Origin: Planctomycetota bacterium
GTDB lineage: Bacteria > Planctomycetota > UBA1135 > GCA-002686595
Reading direction: 5' to 3'
NCBI GenBank assembly: GCA_029259675.1
Contig: JAJDES010000492.1
Span: 1 to 18,016 of the forward strand
Length of the DNA: 18,016 nucleotides
Shown here piece by piece: positions 15,891 to 18,016 of this stretch. Each line of letters begins with the position of its first letter. The stretch's first letter is position 1. The translations under genes were made by a program, and so were the position numbers. Below the pieces are notes generated by a model. It was given only the letters and a program-made list of their open reading frames with translations, had not been told where the DNA came from and made no database searches.

Positions 15891-16913
15891 TCAGCGGCGG
15901 GCCAGGACCCAACGCTCCAACTCCGGCAGGCCGAAGAGCACTATTTTGCCGGTGATCTCAAGGCTTGCAGGAGCGCAGTGTTCGAGCACATCTTCACCGT
16001 GCCAATAGCTGTTGTTGGGCCCGTAGTCGAAATCAATCAAATCGACGCAGGGGATGTCGACCGCCATGAACGACAGGTGATCGTCGAGGATCTCGCCACG
16101 CGGTCCGCCGACGTGCGCTCCCAGTCCGTTTTTGCGAGCGGCTTCAAAGAAAATGTTCAGGAGGTCGCGATCGGAATTGCTCTCTGTAAAAAAGCGCAAG
16201 TTGCGATCGCCGACGAGATCGAGCAGGACTAAGGCTCCAACTTGGCGGTGCTGGCCCCTGGCCCGTAGCGCAGTTGCGTGATAGCGCGAGCCGTAGCGAT
16301 TGTCGGGGTCGATCCATTGCTCGCGCTGGGACTCTTCGCCATCGAGGAAAAGGAAGCGATAGGTGACCGGTCGCGGTTTGCTTTCGGAAGCCAGAATTCG
16401 AGCGAGTTCGAGCAAGGTGGCCGTTCCTGAACCGCCGTCATTGGCACCGACGAAATCCTTGCCGAGTCGTTTCGTGTCCATATGCGTGGCCAAGATGACC
16501 ATGGGTGGCTTGGCTGTCCCCGTGCCCTGACTTGTGAGATCGGCGTATAGATTCGCAAAGGCCAGGGGGCCGATCGGGGTGTTCTCTTCAAAGCTCTCGA
16601 TGATGGGCGTCAAGCCGGCCTCGGTGAGCTGCTTGGAGAGGAAGCTTCGAAGTTCGTCGAGGGCCGGGGTGCCCGATGGCCGTGGTCCCATGCCCACAAT
16701 TCGCTCGAGGTCCGACCAGGCTCTTTCGCGGTTGAAGTTGACTGTCGGGGCTTGGGCTTCCGCTCCGGCATCACAGGCGGCGCACGAGAATAGGCACAGG
16801 CCGAGGATGGCCAGGGAAGTCGAGCTAAGTCGTCTGCGAAAGCGAGCGGACCATCGCAGGCAGAGCTGAACTGCGGTCGATGACGCGGTGCTCTTGGCTT
16901 GAGTGCGGTGCAT
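15891..16913 (-). CDS. Glutaminyl-peptide cyclotransferase-like M28 metalloprotein, probable lipoprotein
   Basis: The 340-aa product resembles M28-type glutaminyl cyclases, which convert N-terminal Gln to pyroglutamate with one zinc ion. Visible motifs are ATHMDTK (142-148), GANDGGSGTATLLELA (D159), FLDGEES (E193, E194), LLDLVGD (D232), DDHLSF (277-282) and SYWHGEDVLEHC (H305). These match the human enzyme's zinc ligands (Asp, Glu, His) and catalytic acids, so it should be active. Its alternative identity is an M28 aminopeptidase, but DDHxxF and the WH motif favour a cyclase. The N-terminus is basic (RFRRR), then hydrophobic, then LFSC (41-44), a probable lipobox, so it is likely a lipid-anchored periplasmic protein. 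ATG 16913 starts just before this signal; the frame is open back to 17138, but that stretch has no signal or domain. After the stop the transcript has a run of eight T (15881-15874) without a clear hairpin. Confidence 0.85.
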   Translation of the reverse strand: MHRTQAKSTASSTAVQLCLRWSARFRRRLSSTSLAILGLCLFSCAACDAGAEAQAPTVNFNRERAWSDLERIVGMGPRPSGTPALDELRSFLSKQLTEAGLTPIIESFEENTPIGPLAFANLYADLTSQGTGTAKPPMVILATHMDTKRLGKDFVGANDGGSGTATLLELARILASESKPRPVTYRFLFLDGEESQREQWIDPDNRYGSRYHATALRARGQHRQVGALVLLDLVGDRNLRFFTESNSDRDLLNIFFEAARKNGLGAHVGGPRGEILDDHLSFMAVDIPCVDLIDFDYGPNNSYWHGEDVLEHCAPASLEITGKIVLFGLPELERWVLARR

Positions 16914-17293
16914 CGCGTGAGCATAGCAAGCAGTTGCCCGTACGGAATCCACACCCGAGCAAGCGCGGCGCCAGACCGAGCATTCCGATGGGTTGGCGGC
17001 GAATGCGAGGCGCTTCGAGTCTATTCGGGGCGATTCGGTCAGATCGCCATTCCCGCTTTCAAGAGCGCTCAGAATGGGTCGCTTAGGGCCCATTGGGCCC
17101 AAATTTCCAAACGACAGGTCCTGCAGCCGCCCCTGCAAGGCCTATGAGGAGGTGGGGGGCAATCCTTTCTGCACTGACAACTCAAAACCCTAATCGCGAC
17201 TGCGGGGTCAGCTCCAGTCTGAGCCAGATCCGTCCGACAAATTGAATACACCAGCGGCCCCAGAGCGCGTTTTCCCCCAAAGATTCGCCGGAT
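16914..17293. other. 380-bp divergent intergenic region
   Basis: The region separates the minus-strand cyclase gene from the plus-strand prkA gene, so it should hold both promoters. I find no convincing -35/-10 pair for either. It contains a 15-bp inverted repeat (17086-17100) and a GGAGG at 17147-17151 followed only by a short open frame without recognisable content. Confidence 0.45.
17086..17100. repeat. Perfect inverted repeat in the divergent promoter region
   Basis: GGGCCC-ATT-GGGCCC can form a 6-bp stem with a 3-base loop and is followed by AAATTT. It lies between two divergent genes, so it is more likely a protein-binding site or chance than a terminator. Confidence 0.35.
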
Positions 17294-18016
17294 ATGAGTA
17301 ATACGAATCGCAGCCTGTTCTCCCAACTGCAGGGCGAAGTCGAACATGAGCACAACCCTTCACTTGAATGGGAAGGTTCATTCCACGACTACCTAGACAT
17401 CGTCGAAAGCAATCCCGCCGTTGCGCGCAATGCCTGGCAGCGCTTGATCGACATGATCGAGTCCTATGGCGAAAGCGTGCCCGAGCGGCCGGGCGGGCCG
17501 CGGCGCTGGAGCTTGTTCAACGATCCCTTTGACGGTGGTCGCGACGGCGTGTTCGGCTTGGACGATCCCTTGGATCAACTGGTGCAAACGATCCGTGCGG
17601 GAGCGCGCGGCTTGGGACCCGAGCGTCGCATTATTCTGTTGCACGGTCCCGTGGGCTCCTCAAAAAGTACGATTGCTCGCCTGTTGAAGCGCGGCTTGGA
17701 GCGCTACTCGCGCAGTTCCGCCGGCGCGCTCTACACCTTCTCGTGGGAGATTGATGGGGAACGCATCGATAGCCCCATGAATCAGGATCCGTTGCTCTTG
17801 ATTCCCGAGGGAGCGCGCGAGGCGCTGAACGATTCCCTGAATTCGAATTGGGATGCGTGCTACAAGCTGAGTGTGCGCGGCGAATTGGACCCCGTCAGTC
17901 GCTTCTACTTTCACCAGTTGATGGAGAGCAACAAAGGTGATTGGACGAAGGTGCTCGAGCACGTGCGCGTTCGCAGGCTCGTGCTTTCCGAATCCGACCG
18001 CTGCGGCATCGGTACC
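17294..18016 (+). CDS. prkA: PrkA-family serine protein kinase, N-terminal part (3' end outside window)
   Basis: PrkA proteins combine an AAA+-like ATPase domain with a C-terminal kinase-like domain and act in stress and stationary-phase signalling. The frame is open from ATG 17294 to the last base (241 codons); the full protein is usually 600-700 aa. Family marks are EGSFHDYLDIVESNPAVARN (first part about residue 30), AWQRLIDMI, then LFNDPFDGG, and the P-loop LLHGPVGSSKST (115-126), with GALYTFSWEID after it. The P-loop carries Ser where many AAA+ proteins have Gly, as far as I recall a known variant in this family. In many genomes prkA is followed by a yeaH-like gene and a spoVR-like gene, which would lie beyond the right edge. 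No good Shine-Dalgarno precedes the ATG. Confidence 0.9.
   Translation, partial: MSNTNRSLFSQLQGEVEHEHNPSLEWEGSFHDYLDIVESNPAVARNAWQRLIDMIESYGESVPERPGGPRRWSLFNDPFDGGRDGVFGLDDPLDQLVQTIRAGARGLGPERRIILLHGPVGSSKSTIARLLKRGLERYSRSSAGALYTFSWEIDGERIDSPMNQDPLLLIPEGAREALNDSLNSNWDACYKLSVRGELDPVSRFYFHQLMESNKGDWTKVLEHVRVRRLVLSESDRCGIGT

Noticed and set aside
16914..17138. N-terminal extension of the minus-strand cyclase gene
   Set aside because: The basic-hydrophobic-Cys signal follows the ATG at 16913; the extension shows no domain and would block export.

Overview
The window is GC-rich, densely coded and mostly on the + strand. It reads like a chromosome of a Gram-negative-type bacterium. The visible YidC segment begins with the end of a periplasmic domain, and several products carry signal peptides or a lipobox. 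The organism could be a member of the Planctomycetota or a similarly deep lineage: secreted M14-like proteins with Asp/Gly calcium-loop inserts, SGNH hydrolases and PrkA all fit, but nothing here proves it.

Left part (1-9219) is a housekeeping block. It holds the 3' end of yidC (membrane protein insertase), mnmE (tRNA-modifying GTPase), nrdR (ribonucleotide reductase repressor), a large ATP-cone protein related to class III (anaerobic) ribonucleotide reductase, and smc (chromosome condensation ATPase). A near-perfect NrdR box lies just upstream of nrdR and suggests autoregulation. The reductase-like protein keeps the ATP-cone, the NrdD core motifs and two candidate active-site cysteines. It appears to have lost the C-terminal zinc/glycyl-radical domain that the enzyme needs. 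This is the most unusual item in the window.

Middle part (9639-12862) is a translationally coupled pair of secreted proteins built on the M14 zinc-carboxypeptidase fold. Each has lost a different part of the zinc and substrate site, so they look like pseudo-peptidases, possibly working together.

Right part (13020-18016) contains two tandem, exactly equal-length (398 aa) membrane-anchored SGNH/GDSL hydrolases, which are a clear gene duplication. Next is a convergent glutaminyl-cyclase-like M28 lipoprotein with an intact active site. A divergent prkA-type serine kinase gene runs off the right edge. I see no tRNA or rRNA genes, CRISPR arrays, insertion sequences or phage genes. Three intergenic gaps of 380-420 bp show no recognisable gene.
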